Origin: Verrucomicrobia bacterium UBA6015
GTDB taxonomy: Bacteria; Verrucomicrobiota; Kiritimatiellia; UBA8416
Assembly: GCA_002428045.1 (NCBI GenBank)
Contig: DIZZ01000230.1
Coordinates: 365-16,282, forward strand
Direction: 5' to 3'
DNA length: 15,918 bases
Shown in pieces: positions 7,167-15,267 of the stretch. Position 1 is the stretch's first letter, and each line of letters opens with the position of its first letter. A model generated the notes under the pieces. The model searched no databases and was not told the origin of the DNA. It saw only the letters and a list, made by a program, of their open reading frames with translations. The position numbers were made by a program, and so were the translations under genes.

Positions 7167-8158
7167 ACCCCACGTCATCCATCCTGATGGTAGGGGTTAA
7201 CTGGCTGGGCGATGCCTGCATGACCATGCCAGCCCTGCAGGTTTTCCGACAGCGACATCCCCAGGTGCGGATCACCCTGCTGACCAAACCACCCCTGGAA
7301 GCACTCTGGCGATTGCACCCGGCGGTGGATGACGTCATCCCGCTCGTGCCCGGTCACGCCGGTGTCTGGCGGACCGCTGCCGACATCCGTCGCCGTGATT
7401 TCGACCGTGCCTATATTTTTCCAAACTCCTGGAGATCCTCGCTGATCCCTTTCCTTGCGGGCATCCCACACCGGATAGGAACCTGCGGACACGGACGCCA
7501 GCTTCTTCTGACGGAGCAGGTCAGCCTTTCGGAACGGGCTCGCCAGGGACATCAGCAATGGGAGTACGTCGATATCCTGCAATTAGACGGAACCACGGAG
7601 CTGCCCGCGCCCAGTATGAAATGCTCAACCCTTTCCCATCCCCTGCCCTGCCCCGAATCGGATACCCGCATGATCGGCCTCATCCCCGGCGCGGCCCGGG
7701 GCGTATCAAAGCAATGGCCCGAGGCGCATTATATCGCCGCCGCCCGAATGCTCCGCGAAAAGTCAAAATGCAGATTCGTCATCTTCGGCACGGCGGCGGA
7801 ACGTCCCGTCTGCCAGCGCATCGACGAAGCCCTGCAACCCGACAGCCAGTCACTGGCGGGCCAGACCTCCCTACCCCAATTGGCCGCCGCCCTGGGCACC
7901 TGCGACACCGTGATTTGCAATGACAGCGGCGGCATGCATCTAGCCGCCGCCGCAGGGACCCCGGTCGTTGCGATCTATGGTTTAACCGATGCCAGGAAAA
8001 CTGGACCGCTGGGGGCCGGGCACCAGTGCATTCAAGCCGCTGACGTCTGTGTTTCCCGCGACATTGCCCGGAATGATACCGCCGCCACACACGCGCTGGC
8101 AAGCATCACGCCCGAGCGGGTTGCGGCTGCCGCCCTCGGATCACTGCAAATCCCATGA
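7163..8158 (+). CDS. waaF: LPS heptosyltransferase II (GT9 family)
   Basis: 331 residues from the GTG at 7163, which overlaps the lpxK stop as GTGA and is probably translationally coupled. It is a GT-B, GT9-family enzyme adding heptose to the LPS inner core at the cytoplasmic side. Motifs: GVNWLGDACM (11-20, the N-terminal WxGD acceptor-domain motif), IPGAARGVSKQWP (174-186, the heptosyltransferase II-type PGAxxxxxKxWP loop) and ICNDSGGMHLAAAAGTPVVAIYG (split 251-263 and 264-273) in the nucleotide-sugar domain. Length matches the family (about 340). The context, lpxK before and murJ after, supports an LPS core role. WaaC/WaaQ-type specificity cannot be excluded from sequence alone, but the K-x-W-P loop favours the WaaF type. 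Confidence 0.88.
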   Translation: MNPTSSILMVGVNWLGDACMTMPALQVFRQRHPQVRITLLTKPPLEALWRLHPAVDDVIPLVPGHAGVWRTAADIRRRDFDRAYIFPNSWRSSLIPFLAGIPHRIGTCGHGRQLLLTEQVSLSERARQGHQQWEYVDILQLDGTTELPAPSMKCSTLSHPLPCPESDTRMIGLIPGAARGVSKQWPEAHYIAAARMLREKSKCRFVIFGTAAERPVCQRIDEALQPDSQSLAGQTSLPQLAAALGTCDTVICNDSGGMHLAAAAGTPVVAIYGLTDARKTGPLGAGHQCIQAADVCVSRDIARNDTAATHALASITPERVAAAALGSLQIP

Positions 8159-9708
8159 GCATCTTCCGTCACGCCGCCATAGTCGGATTTTTCACAGGCA
8201 TGAGCCGCTTGCTTGGGTTCGTACGCGAGATCATCATGGCCCGCTATTTCGGTATCGGCCTCGCCAAATCAGCCTTTGAAATCGCCTTCCGAATTCCCAA
8301 CCTGTTCCGCCGCCTGTTCGGCGAAGGAGCGCTGTCCGCCGCTTTTGTGCCGGTATTCGCGGAGGCCTTGGAAAAGGACGGGCGCCAGAAGGCCAACCAA
8401 CTGGCCGGTCGTGCACTGGGACTGCTGGCCACTTTCCTGACACTCGTCACCGGTGCCGGCATGATGGCTGCCGCACTGGCCATGCGCTATGCCCCGGACA
8501 ATGGCCGACTGGCGGCCGTGCTACCGCTGCTTATCATCATGCTTCCCTACATGGTCCTGATCTGCATCGTGGCCCTCTGCATGGGCATCCTGAATGCCGT
8601 AGGGCACTTCGTCGTCTCCGCCGCCTCGCCTGTCCTGTTGAACGTGGTCTGGATTGCGGCGGTGGTCTGGGTGTGTCCCCGCCTGGGGGATACCCAGGAC
8701 GAACGGATCGTAGGCGTCGCTTGGGCCGTGCTATTGGCGGGGATTCTTCAACTGGTCTCGCAACTGCCCATCATGCGTCGCTTGCGTGTGCTACCACGGA
8801 TCTCGTTCACGTGGCGCGATCCGCATATCCGCACGATCCTGTGGAGACTGGGACCGGCCGCCGTCGGCATGGGCGTACATCAGATCAATGTCATCGTCGA
8901 CGGCGTCCTCGCCCTCTGGGCCGGAGACTGGGCTCCGGCGGCACTCTCCTACGCCGAGCGCCTGATCTATCTACCGCTCGGCATTTTTGCCACGGCGTTG
9001 GGGACAGTGCTCCTGCCAGCCTTTGCCAAGCAGGCTGCCGCCAATCGCGAGAGCGAGATCCCGGCCACGCTCGCGCGGTCACTGAACGGGTTGATGCTGA
9101 TCATGACCCCCGCCGCCGCCGGGCTGATGGTCCTCGCCACGCCGATCACTAGACTGGCCTACGAAACCGGCGAATTCGATGCCGAGGCCACCACGCTGAC
9201 CGCCCGAGCCCTCGTTGCCTACGCCCCTGGATTGGTGGTCTTCAGCCTTTATAAAATGCTGACCCCGGCCTTTTACGCGATCAAGGACACTCGCACACCG
9301 GTGCGGATCGGCCTGCTTTCCGTCGCCATTAATTTGGTCCTGAATGTAATCCTGGTGGTCACGCTGCCGACCTATTACAAACATGCTGGCCTGGCCTTTG
9401 CCACGGTGGTGGCCAGCGGCGTGAATGGAGCCATCCTGGCGGTGATCCTGACCCGCCGGATAGGCTCTCCGGGCTGGCGAAAACTAGCCAGTACCTTTGC
9501 CCGGGTGATCCTCTGCACTGCGGTTATGGCGCTCGCCATTCGCACCACCGAGCACTGGATTACCCCCTTGGCACGGTTCACGACCGCCACGAAAACCGGC
9601 CAGGGGATGAGCCTGGTGGCGTTGATGCTGAGCGGCACCATCGCCTATGCGGCGGCTGTCCTGCTGTTCTGCCGAGGCGAAATCCGAGGGCTCAGACGCT
9701 CCCGCTAA
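8155..9708 (+). CDS. murJ: Lipid II flippase MurJ (MviN family)
   Basis: 517 residues, starting at the ATG that overlaps the waaF stop as ATGA. It is a MOP-superfamily membrane protein with about 14 hydrophobic segments that translocates lipid II across the inner membrane for peptidoglycan synthesis. The diagnostic N-terminal pattern is present: SRLLGFVREIIMARYFG (17-33) and FRIPNLFRRLFGEGALSAAF (45-64), including the conserved arginines lining the cavity. Length is typical (E. coli 511). It is the last gene of the lpxK-waaF-murJ operon and is translationally coupled. Its TAA is nested with the stop of convergent fmdB in CTAA (9705-9708), leaving no room for a terminator between them. Confidence 0.96.
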   Translation: MSIFRHAAIVGFFTGMSRLLGFVREIIMARYFGIGLAKSAFEIAFRIPNLFRRLFGEGALSAAFVPVFAEALEKDGRQKANQLAGRALGLLATFLTLVTGAGMMAAALAMRYAPDNGRLAAVLPLLIIMLPYMVLICIVALCMGILNAVGHFVVSAASPVLLNVVWIAAVVWVCPRLGDTQDERIVGVAWAVLLAGILQLVSQLPIMRRLRVLPRISFTWRDPHIRTILWRLGPAAVGMGVHQINVIVDGVLALWAGDWAPAALSYAERLIYLPLGIFATALGTVLLPAFAKQAAANRESEIPATLARSLNGLMLIMTPAAAGLMVLATPITRLAYETGEFDAEATTLTARALVAYAPGLVVFSLYKMLTPAFYAIKDTRTPVRIGLLSVAINLVLNVILVVTLPTYYKHAGLAFATVVASGVNGAILAVILTRRIGSPGWRKLASTFARVILCTAVMALAIRTTEHWITPLARFTTATKTGQGMSLVALMLSGTIAYAAAVLLFCRGEIRGLRRSR

Positions 9709-10235
9709 AGATCATATAGCGCGGCATCGTGTCGCGGGGCACCGCGCTGGCGGCGTTCGCGTCCGCCCTGCTTTCCGGGTTTGGCACCGCCCTTGACGAC
9801 AAAGGGATTGGCATCATCCAGCACATCGCCCATTTCCGCTTCCACATGTTCGGGATCCTCCCCGTTCTCCATCCGCTGGAGCGCCTGCTCGATGCCCTCG
9901 TTGAACTCCATCCCCGCCACGTTGGAAAATTTGCGCATGAGTTTGGCTGCTGCACGCGGGTCATCCTCGTTCAGGTGCTCGGCCTCCGAGGCCATCAGTT
10001 CCATCGCCCGTTCCATCTTGTGCTCATCCATACCATCTAACCCGTCCATGCCTTCACCGTCGCCCCCTGCCCCCTCGGAGGCCCCCTTGCGCCCGGTGGC
10101 GAAGAGCGATACCTGGCGCGGAAGCTTGCCTTTGCCACAATGCGGACAATCAGGCTGCCGCGATGGCGAGGGCGTACGGGCAAAGAAATTCAGGATCATG
10201 TGACAGCGTTCACAGTAATATTCATAAATAGGCAT
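9705..10235 (-). CDS. fmdB: FmdB-family zinc-ribbon protein with long acidic tail
   Basis: 176 residues from the ATG at 10235, chosen because GGAGG precedes it by five bases and because MPIYEYYCERC is the invariant FmdB start; the frame extends to 10259 without support. A single zinc ribbon uses Cys8/Cys11 and Cys30/Cys33 (CPHC). The rest is variable: a Gly/Asp/Met-rich segment (45-65), a charged helical region (about 65-130) with MERAMELMASEAEHL, and a basic tail. FmdB proteins are annotated as putative regulators after the Methylophilus amidase locus, but their general role is unsettled. It lies 50 bases downstream of murG on the same strand and is probably co-transcribed with it. It converges on murJ with a 4-base stop overlap. 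Confidence 0.85.
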   Translation of the reverse strand: MPIYEYYCERCHMILNFFARTPSPSRQPDCPHCGKGKLPRQVSLFATGRKGASEGAGGDGEGMDGLDGMDEHKMERAMELMASEAEHLNEDDPRAAAKLMRKFSNVAGMEFNEGIEQALQRMENGEDPEHVEAEMGDVLDDANPFVVKGGAKPGKQGGRERRQRGAPRHDAALYDL

Positions 10236-10285
10236 TGTTTCCTCCGTTTCATCGTTCATTCAGCAAGGGTACGAATCCTCACCAT

Positions 10286-11377
10286 TTAGGCATGGCGTGT
10301 CCGTCGACAAGACCCTTTAGTCCCGAGCCCTTCAACCAGATCAGCCAGCCGGCGCGTACCATCGGAAGGCACCGCATGGCGCTGCGCCTCCCGCATGGTC
10401 TGCAGAATCTGCGGTTGAGCGATCAGCGCCTCGATTCGCTGTGCCATGGTCTCCGTTGTAAAATCCGCCTCGGCCATCACCACCGCGCCACCCTGCCGTG
10501 CCAAGGCCTCGGCATTACGCATCTGGTGATTGCGCGGGGCATGGGGCAATGGCACCAGGATGCAGGGCAATCCACAAACGGCCAGCTCCGTGCAAGTGGC
10601 CGCCCCGGAGCGCGCCACGACGAGGTCAGCCTGCGCATAGAGCGTCGCCATATCGGACGAAAACGCAAAGACCTGGGCATTCACCTTGTGGTCACGATAA
10701 GCGGCCTCCACAGCATCCGCCGACTGGCGTCCGGCCAGATGCACAACGCGCACCTCATGATGTGCCTGCAACGCGGAGGCAACCCTCGGCATGCGCTCGT
10801 TCAAGACCCGTGCGCCCTGACTGCCACCCATCACCAATAAAGATAGCGATTTGCCAGCCGTACGGGGAGCTGACGGGGCGAACCCCCGACGCAACGGGAA
10901 CCCCGTCACCACCGCCTTGCCACGAGGGACATACGCCAACGCCTCCTCGAAGCCGACGGCCACCCGGCTGGCGAACCGCGACAGGAACGAGATGGCCCGC
11001 CCTGGCACCGCATTGGCCTCGTGCAACACCACCGGAATCCCGACACAGCGGGCCGCCAGACACGGGGCCACCGAGGCATAGCTCCCCATGCAGAGCAACA
11101 CGTCCGGCCGCATGGCCCGCATCGTCAGCCATGCCGAACGGAATGCACCGAGCAAGCGCCAGACCGAGACCACCGCCACCACGATCCTGCCCGAGGGAAA
11201 GCCGGATGCACGGATCTTCACCACGCGCCCCTGCCACCCCGCGATCGACGACGCCTCGACATCACGCCCCGCCAGCCACAACGTCACCTCATGCCCGCGC
11301 CGCTGAAGTTCCTCCGCCGTTGCCAATCCCGGGAAAATATGTCCACCCGTACCACCACAAGCTACTGATATATTCAT
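10286..11377 (-). CDS. murG: UDP-GlcNAc:lipid I N-acetylglucosaminyltransferase MurG
   Basis: 363 residues. This peripheral inner-membrane GT28 enzyme turns lipid I into lipid II. Motifs in order: the N-terminal glycine loop ACGGTGGHIFPGLA (6-19), HEANAVPG (119-126), GGSQGARVLNE (184-194) and the donor-binding RSGAATCTELAVCGLP (256-271) followed by PHAPRNHQ. The length is standard. The gene is not in a dcw cluster here. The ATG at 11377 has no recognisable Shine-Dalgarno sequence. Instead it overlaps by ATGA the stop of a truncated GH2 reading frame (11374-11700), so translation may depend on coupling to that remnant. Product MurG and neighbour product MurJ act in successive steps on lipid II but lie on opposite strands. 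Confidence 0.96.
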   Translation of the reverse strand: MNISVACGGTGGHIFPGLATAEELQRRGHEVTLWLAGRDVEASSIAGWQGRVVKIRASGFPSGRIVVAVVSVWRLLGAFRSAWLTMRAMRPDVLLCMGSYASVAPCLAARCVGIPVVLHEANAVPGRAISFLSRFASRVAVGFEEALAYVPRGKAVVTGFPLRRGFAPSAPRTAGKSLSLLVMGGSQGARVLNERMPRVASALQAHHEVRVVHLAGRQSADAVEAAYRDHKVNAQVFAFSSDMATLYAQADLVVARSGAATCTELAVCGLPCILVPLPHAPRNHQMRNAEALARQGGAVVMAEADFTTETMAQRIEALIAQPQILQTMREAQRHAVPSDGTRRLADLVEGLGTKGSCRRTRHA

Positions 11378-11700
11378 ACGCTAAATATAAGAACCCACAC
11401 GCTAGATGCAAGCACTGAACATCCTGAACTCCGCCCCTTGCGCCACCCCCTCCGCAAAGGAGGCAGGCTGCCAGTGCGTCCGGTGACCTCCTGTACGCCC
11501 TCTTCCAGATCCGCCTGGCCTTTCACAACCTTCCGATCGATATCGTTTTCCCTGTCAAAGGGCCCGGCTATCGCCCAGTCATGAGGGACTTCAACCGATG
11601 CCCAGGATGCATCGTCGCAAGATGGCAAAAGGGCATCGACAGCGGCGGTCCGGGTGAATTTCCAATGTTCGCGCAAACGGGTAATTGATCTCGTCATCAT
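11374..11700 (-). pseudogene. Truncated 5' end of a GH2-type beta-galactosidase, reading into murG
   Basis: 108 codons from ATG 11700 (GGAG seven bases upstream) to a TGA at 11374-11376. Residues 1-88 resemble the N-terminal sugar-binding domain of GH2 beta-galactosidases: TRLREHWKFTR, DASWASVEVPHDWAIAGPF (31-49), DREND (49-53), then EVTGRTGSLPPL and a degraded GW(Y)RK near residue 85. The rest of a protein normally of 700-1000 residues is missing. The last ~20 codons (SSGCSVLASSVWVLIFSV) are former murG upstream DNA read by chance. The end of homology, about 11436, marks a deletion junction. The ribosome binding site and start look intact, so the fragment may still be translated. The family assignment is by motif and is fairly confident. 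Confidence 0.7.
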
Positions 11701-11773
11701 AACCATTCTCCAATTCCATTCCGATGCAATCAACCATCCAACATCAACAACAATAAATCAACACCTAAAGCAA

Positions 11774-11802
11774 TTGACGTTTACCATATCTCGGACTAGG
11801 TT
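11774..11802 (+). promoter_or_regulatory. Likely sigma70 promoter of the YycJ-type hydrolase gene
   Basis: TTGACG (11774-11779) and TAGGTT (11797-11802) are separated by 17 bases. They lie in the AT-rich gap between the divergent GH2 remnant and the hydrolase gene, about 70 bases before the chosen start. Confidence 0.5.
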
Positions 11803-11870
11803 GTCATCCATGGTGATGGTATGTCGGCGTGATCAGCCATCCGGGTTCGAAAATAAGGGGAGGTGGCGTG

Positions 11871-12647
11871 GTGGCATTACGCGTCTGTGTATTGGCGAGT
11901 GGCAGTTCAGGTAACTGCATCTATGTTGGCGGGAACGATACCCATGTGCTGATCGATGCGGGCATCAGTTGCAAGGCGACCACCGAGCGGCTTGCCGCAC
12001 TCGGGGTTGACCGCATCGATGCCGTCTGCGTGACCCATGCGCACGAGGATCACAAATCATCACTCGGCCCTCTGCAACGCCGCTTGAATGCGGGGTTGTA
12101 TGCCAACTCCGAGACCGTTGCAGAACTCGAAAAGCATGCGAAATCAACGGGACTGTCCTGGCAACGGTTCGTCACCGGCAACGCGTTCCCGATCGGGTCC
12201 TTGAAGGTCGACACGTTCAGCGTGCCGCATGACTGCAAGGAACCGGTCGGGTATTTGATTACCGAGGGAGAACGCAAGGTAGGGATTGTGACTGACCTGG
12301 GGGCTCCCACAGAGTTGATCCGCCAGCGGTTGAAGCCGTGCCAGGTGATTGTGCTGGAAGCCAACCATGACGTGGATATGCTGCGCGATTCCGATCGCCC
12401 CTGGCCCTTGAAACAGCGGATCGCCTCGCGACATGGGCACTTGTCCAATCACGCAGCAGGCGAACTGCTCTGCGAAGTGGCCGGCCCCCACCTGCACACC
12501 GTATTCCTTGCACACCTAAGCCGCGACTGCAACCGACCGACCCTGGCCCTGCACACGGTCAGCGAGGCACTGCGCAAAAAGGGACTGTCACACGTCACCC
12601 TGCGGATGACCTATCCCGACCACGCCAGCGACGTGGTTGACGTCTAG
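11871..12647 (+). CDS. Metallo-beta-lactamase-fold hydrolase of the YycJ/WalJ family
   Basis: 258 residues from GTG 11871. GGGGAGG (11857-11863) lies seven bases upstream; the adjacent GTG at 11868 is the alternative, and an earlier GTG at 11829 would put this site inside the gene. Visible family pattern: LRVCVLASGSSGN at the start, HVLIDAGIS, the metal-binding THAHEDH (His56, His58, Asp60, His61), VPHDCKEPVGY (His120), IVTDLG (Asp142), LEANHDVDML, GHLSNHAA and FLAHLS (His215). The length fits the family. YycJ/WalJ is a cytoplasmic exonuclease-like enzyme that in Firmicutes lies in the walRK operon and has been linked to DNA metabolism. Here it precedes mutL by 188 bases on the same strand, which might reflect a shared role in DNA repair (inference). 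No walRK genes are in the window. Confidence 0.88.
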   Translation: MALRVCVLASGSSGNCIYVGGNDTHVLIDAGISCKATTERLAALGVDRIDAVCVTHAHEDHKSSLGPLQRRLNAGLYANSETVAELEKHAKSTGLSWQRFVTGNAFPIGSLKVDTFSVPHDCKEPVGYLITEGERKVGIVTDLGAPTELIRQRLKPCQVIVLEANHDVDMLRDSDRPWPLKQRIASRHGHLSNHAAGELLCEVAGPHLHTVFLAHLSRDCNRPTLALHTVSEALRKKGLSHVTLRMTYPDHASDVVDV

Positions 12648-12835
12648 GGTCAGCGACGAAGGACGGGGATTGAGAGAGACGAACGGTCGGGGGATTGAAC
12701 TATCCATCAAGATCACTAAGGATGATGTTTTGCAAAGTCACCCTCAAAATCCCCGCACGAGAGATGTGCGCCCTACCCTACCCGAATGCTTCGTTTTAAG
12801 TTTTATTCCGACGGACAATCGGCTATGCTGCCGAC

Positions 12836-14725
12836 GTGAATACAGTAGAAAACAAGATTCATCTGCTCCCGATGCAGGTCGCCAACAAGATTGCGGCGGG
12901 CGAGGTGGTGGAACGTCCGGCCTCCGTGGTCAAGGAACTAATGGAGAATGCGATTGACGCCGATGCCATGCAGATTGATGTGGCGGTGGCCGTGGCGGGA
13001 CGTAAGCTGATCAGCGTTTGCGACAACGGCTGCGGGATGTCACGGGATGACGCCCTGTTGTCGATCGAGCGCCATGCCACCAGCAAGATCCGCGATGTCG
13101 ATGATATCGAAAAGATCCATACGCTCGGGTTTCGCGGGGAAGCCATGGCGGCGATCGCCAGCGTTTCCCGCCTGCGCTTGACAACCGCCCTTCACGATGC
13201 CGAGGCGGGAACGGAGTTGACCGTCATTGGCGGGGTGCTGCAGGATGTCCGCGATGGCGGGTTTCCGCCCGGCACCCGGATCGAGATTCGCGATCTGTTC
13301 TTTAACGTGCCAGCCCGCCGCAAGTTCCTGCGTACGGAGCAGACGGAGCTTTTCCACATTCGCGATGTCTTCATGGTGCAGGCGCTGTCGCATCCGTCGA
13401 TCGGTATGAGTCTGACCGTCGATGGGCGGGATTTATACCGGTTGGCTGGATCCGGAACATTGACGGATCGCTTGCGGGACCTGTTCAGTGTCGAGCTGGT
13501 CAGGCAGTTGAAGCCGGTCCAGTGTGAGCAGCGGGGGGTCCGAATACATGGGTTTATCAGTCCGCCAACCACTCACCGGGCCGACCGTAACGAGCAGTAT
13601 GTCTTTGTCAATGGACGCCCCACCAGCCCGTCACTGCTGAGCTACGCGATTGGCGAAGGGTATCGCGGGGCGCTGGCAAAAGGGCGATACCCATCGGTGT
13701 TCTTGTTCATCGATATGAAACCGGAGTGGGTTGACGTCAACGTCCACCCCACGAAAAAAGAGATCCGTTTCCGCCATCCGGGCGATGTACGCGATGTGGC
13801 TATTGCAGCCATCCAGGCGTCGCTGGCCATAACGCCCGTTTGCGAGGATCCCCCGGTGTCGGTCGAACGCCCCATGCCGTCCGCCTTGCCGCCAACCGAA
13901 GCGGTGCTAAAGATCGATGACCTGCCGCCATCGCGCACCTTTGCCTATCCCCGCCGCCTGCCGCCTTTTGATGCGCCTGCCGGAGGCTTTCCGGTCGACG
14001 AGGTGTTTGCGTCACGGTCGGTTGATCCGATCGCGGCGACGGGAGCCCCCCCAGCGCCCCCGATGCCTGCACCGATCCCCGCAGCACCGATGGCAGCGAG
14101 CGGAAAAGGTTCTGCAGCCGGGGATGTCACGCCCCGAGCCCCCTGGGCATGGTGCCGGGTCCTGGGGCAGATTGCAGGATTTTATGTCGTGCTCGAAACC
14201 GAGGGGGGCATGGTGCTGATGGATCCGCGAGCTGCCCATGAACGCATCTTGTTTGACCGGCTGATGGGTGCCGTGTTGGCCAGGAAGGTCGAATCGCAGA
14301 CGCTGCTGATTCCAGATACCGTTGAGTTACCCGCTCGTGACGCAGCGCGCGTGAGGCAGCATGTTGCCCTTTTCCAGCACCTGGGGTTCGGGATCTCAGA
14401 GTTCGGCGGCAATGCATTTGTCGTGGATGCGGTTCCGTCCTGTTTTGACAGCGTCCCCGTCAAGACGTTGATTTCGGATATGGCAGGAAGCCTGGAGCTG
14501 GCAGGCACACGCGGTGGGCAGGAGGCTCGGGAGGATGCCCTGGTGCAGTCGGCGTGCCGGGCTGCCGTGGGGTGCAGGCAGCGGCTGTCCCTGGGGGAAA
14601 TCGAGCAATTGGTGGTTGATCTAGCCCAGTGTGAAATGCCCTATACGTCACCGCGCGGACGTCCCACCCTGATCTTTACATCACTCAAGGAACTCCATCG
14701 CAAATTCGGAAGGGAAGGACAGTAG
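12836..14725 (+). CDS. mutL: DNA mismatch repair protein MutL with altered C-terminal nuclease motifs
   Basis: 629 residues from GTG 12836; no clear Shine-Dalgarno, and a TATGCT lies only six bases upstream. The GHKL ATPase domain is intact: MENAIDA (36-42), DNGCGMS (63-69), TLGFRGEAM (96-104), then PGTRIEIRDLFFNVPARRKFL. Residues about 335-430 are a Pro/Ala-rich linker. The C-terminal dimerisation domain carries DPRAAHERILFD (463-474) where nuclease-type MutL has DQHA-xx-E-xxxx-E, and SPRGRPT (605-611) where it has CPHGRPT. The metal-binding His and Cys are thus replaced, so endonuclease activity is probably lost (inference). The 188 bases before it hold a GGGGATTGA direct repeat (12665, 12690) and a small CGCAC/GTGCG hairpin (12754-12770) of no clear function. 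It converges on panD with six bases between stops. Confidence 0.95.
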   Translation: MNTVENKIHLLPMQVANKIAAGEVVERPASVVKELMENAIDADAMQIDVAVAVAGRKLISVCDNGCGMSRDDALLSIERHATSKIRDVDDIEKIHTLGFRGEAMAAIASVSRLRLTTALHDAEAGTELTVIGGVLQDVRDGGFPPGTRIEIRDLFFNVPARRKFLRTEQTELFHIRDVFMVQALSHPSIGMSLTVDGRDLYRLAGSGTLTDRLRDLFSVELVRQLKPVQCEQRGVRIHGFISPPTTHRADRNEQYVFVNGRPTSPSLLSYAIGEGYRGALAKGRYPSVFLFIDMKPEWVDVNVHPTKKEIRFRHPGDVRDVAIAAIQASLAITPVCEDPPVSVERPMPSALPPTEAVLKIDDLPPSRTFAYPRRLPPFDAPAGGFPVDEVFASRSVDPIAATGAPPAPPMPAPIPAAPMAASGKGSAAGDVTPRAPWAWCRVLGQIAGFYVVLETEGGMVLMDPRAAHERILFDRLMGAVLARKVESQTLLIPDTVELPARDAARVRQHVALFQHLGFGISEFGGNAFVVDAVPSCFDSVPVKTLISDMAGSLELAGTRGGQEAREDALVQSACRAAVGCRQRLSLGEIEQLVVDLAQCEMPYTSPRGRPTLIFTSLKELHRKFGREGQ

Positions 14726-14731
14726 GGCGTT

Positions 14732-15106
14732 TCAGATCTCCATCGGGGCAACGGCGGTTGTGACCGGACGGTTGTTCTGATCCAGCACCGTGACCCGTGG
14801 CTTGTGGCTGGCTACTTCCTCCTCGGACAACTGCGCAAAGGCAAACACGATCAACCGGTCACCAACCGTGCCCTTGTGCGCCGTGGCCCCATTCAGGCAG
14901 ATGACGCCGGACCCCCGAGGGCCGGGAATGGCATACGTCTCGAACCGTTCACCGTTGGCCATGTTGGCTACAAGGATTTTCTCATAGGGATTGAGGCGCA
15001 CGCCATCCATCAAGTCGCGATCAATGGTCAAGCTGCCGTTATACTCGAGCTCGGACTCGGTCACCCTCGCATGATGCAGCTTCGATTTCAACATGGTAAT
15101 CAACAT
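14732..15106 (-). CDS. panD: Aspartate 1-decarboxylase precursor
   Basis: 124 residues from ATG 15106, chosen over the upstream TTG at 15112 because AAGGAA lies six bases before it. With this start the self-cleavage site falls at Gly24-Ser25 (YNGSLTID), exactly as in E. coli. The enzyme makes beta-alanine for pantothenate and CoA, using a pyruvoyl group formed from Ser25 after cleavage. Other family features are visible: MLKSKLHHARVT at the start, NGERFETYAI and the NGATAHKGTVGDRLIVFAF core (Asn-Gly-Ala-x-Ala with the downstream GDxxI). Cytoplasmic, tetrameric in the family. It is not next to panB/panC here. It is preceded by the ~790-base gene-poor region and has no strong promoter that I can see. 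Confidence 0.95.
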   Translation of the reverse strand: MLITMLKSKLHHARVTESELEYNGSLTIDRDLMDGVRLNPYEKILVANMANGERFETYAIPGPRGSGVICLNGATAHKGTVGDRLIVFAFAQLSEEEVASHKPRVTVLDQNNRPVTTAVAPMEI

Positions 15107-15226
15107 GTTCAATTCCTTCGGTTACATGTGTCGTGGCAATCCGCTTCAGACGCATTCTGACAACCGCAGTAAGGTAGTCTGTCTCGGCGACTGGTGCAAG
15201 CGGAATTTAAAATTCAATAGTAACCC

Positions 15227-15250
15227 CCGAATCCTTTGCGAAGGATTCGG
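15227..15250. repeat. Perfect 10-base-pair hairpin with TGCG loop
   Basis: CCGAATCCTT (15227-15236) and AAGGATTCGG (15241-15250) are perfect inverted repeats around four bases. Neither strand has a T-run after it, so it is not a standard terminator. It lies about 120 bases upstream of panD. Confidence 0.7.
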
Positions 15251-15267
15251 AAGAAGGTAGCTGTCCT

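Noticed and set aside
10498..11418. A 306-codon plus-strand open frame opposite murG
   Set aside because: The translation is Pro/Arg/His-rich with no domain pattern, and murG on the other strand has all family motifs.
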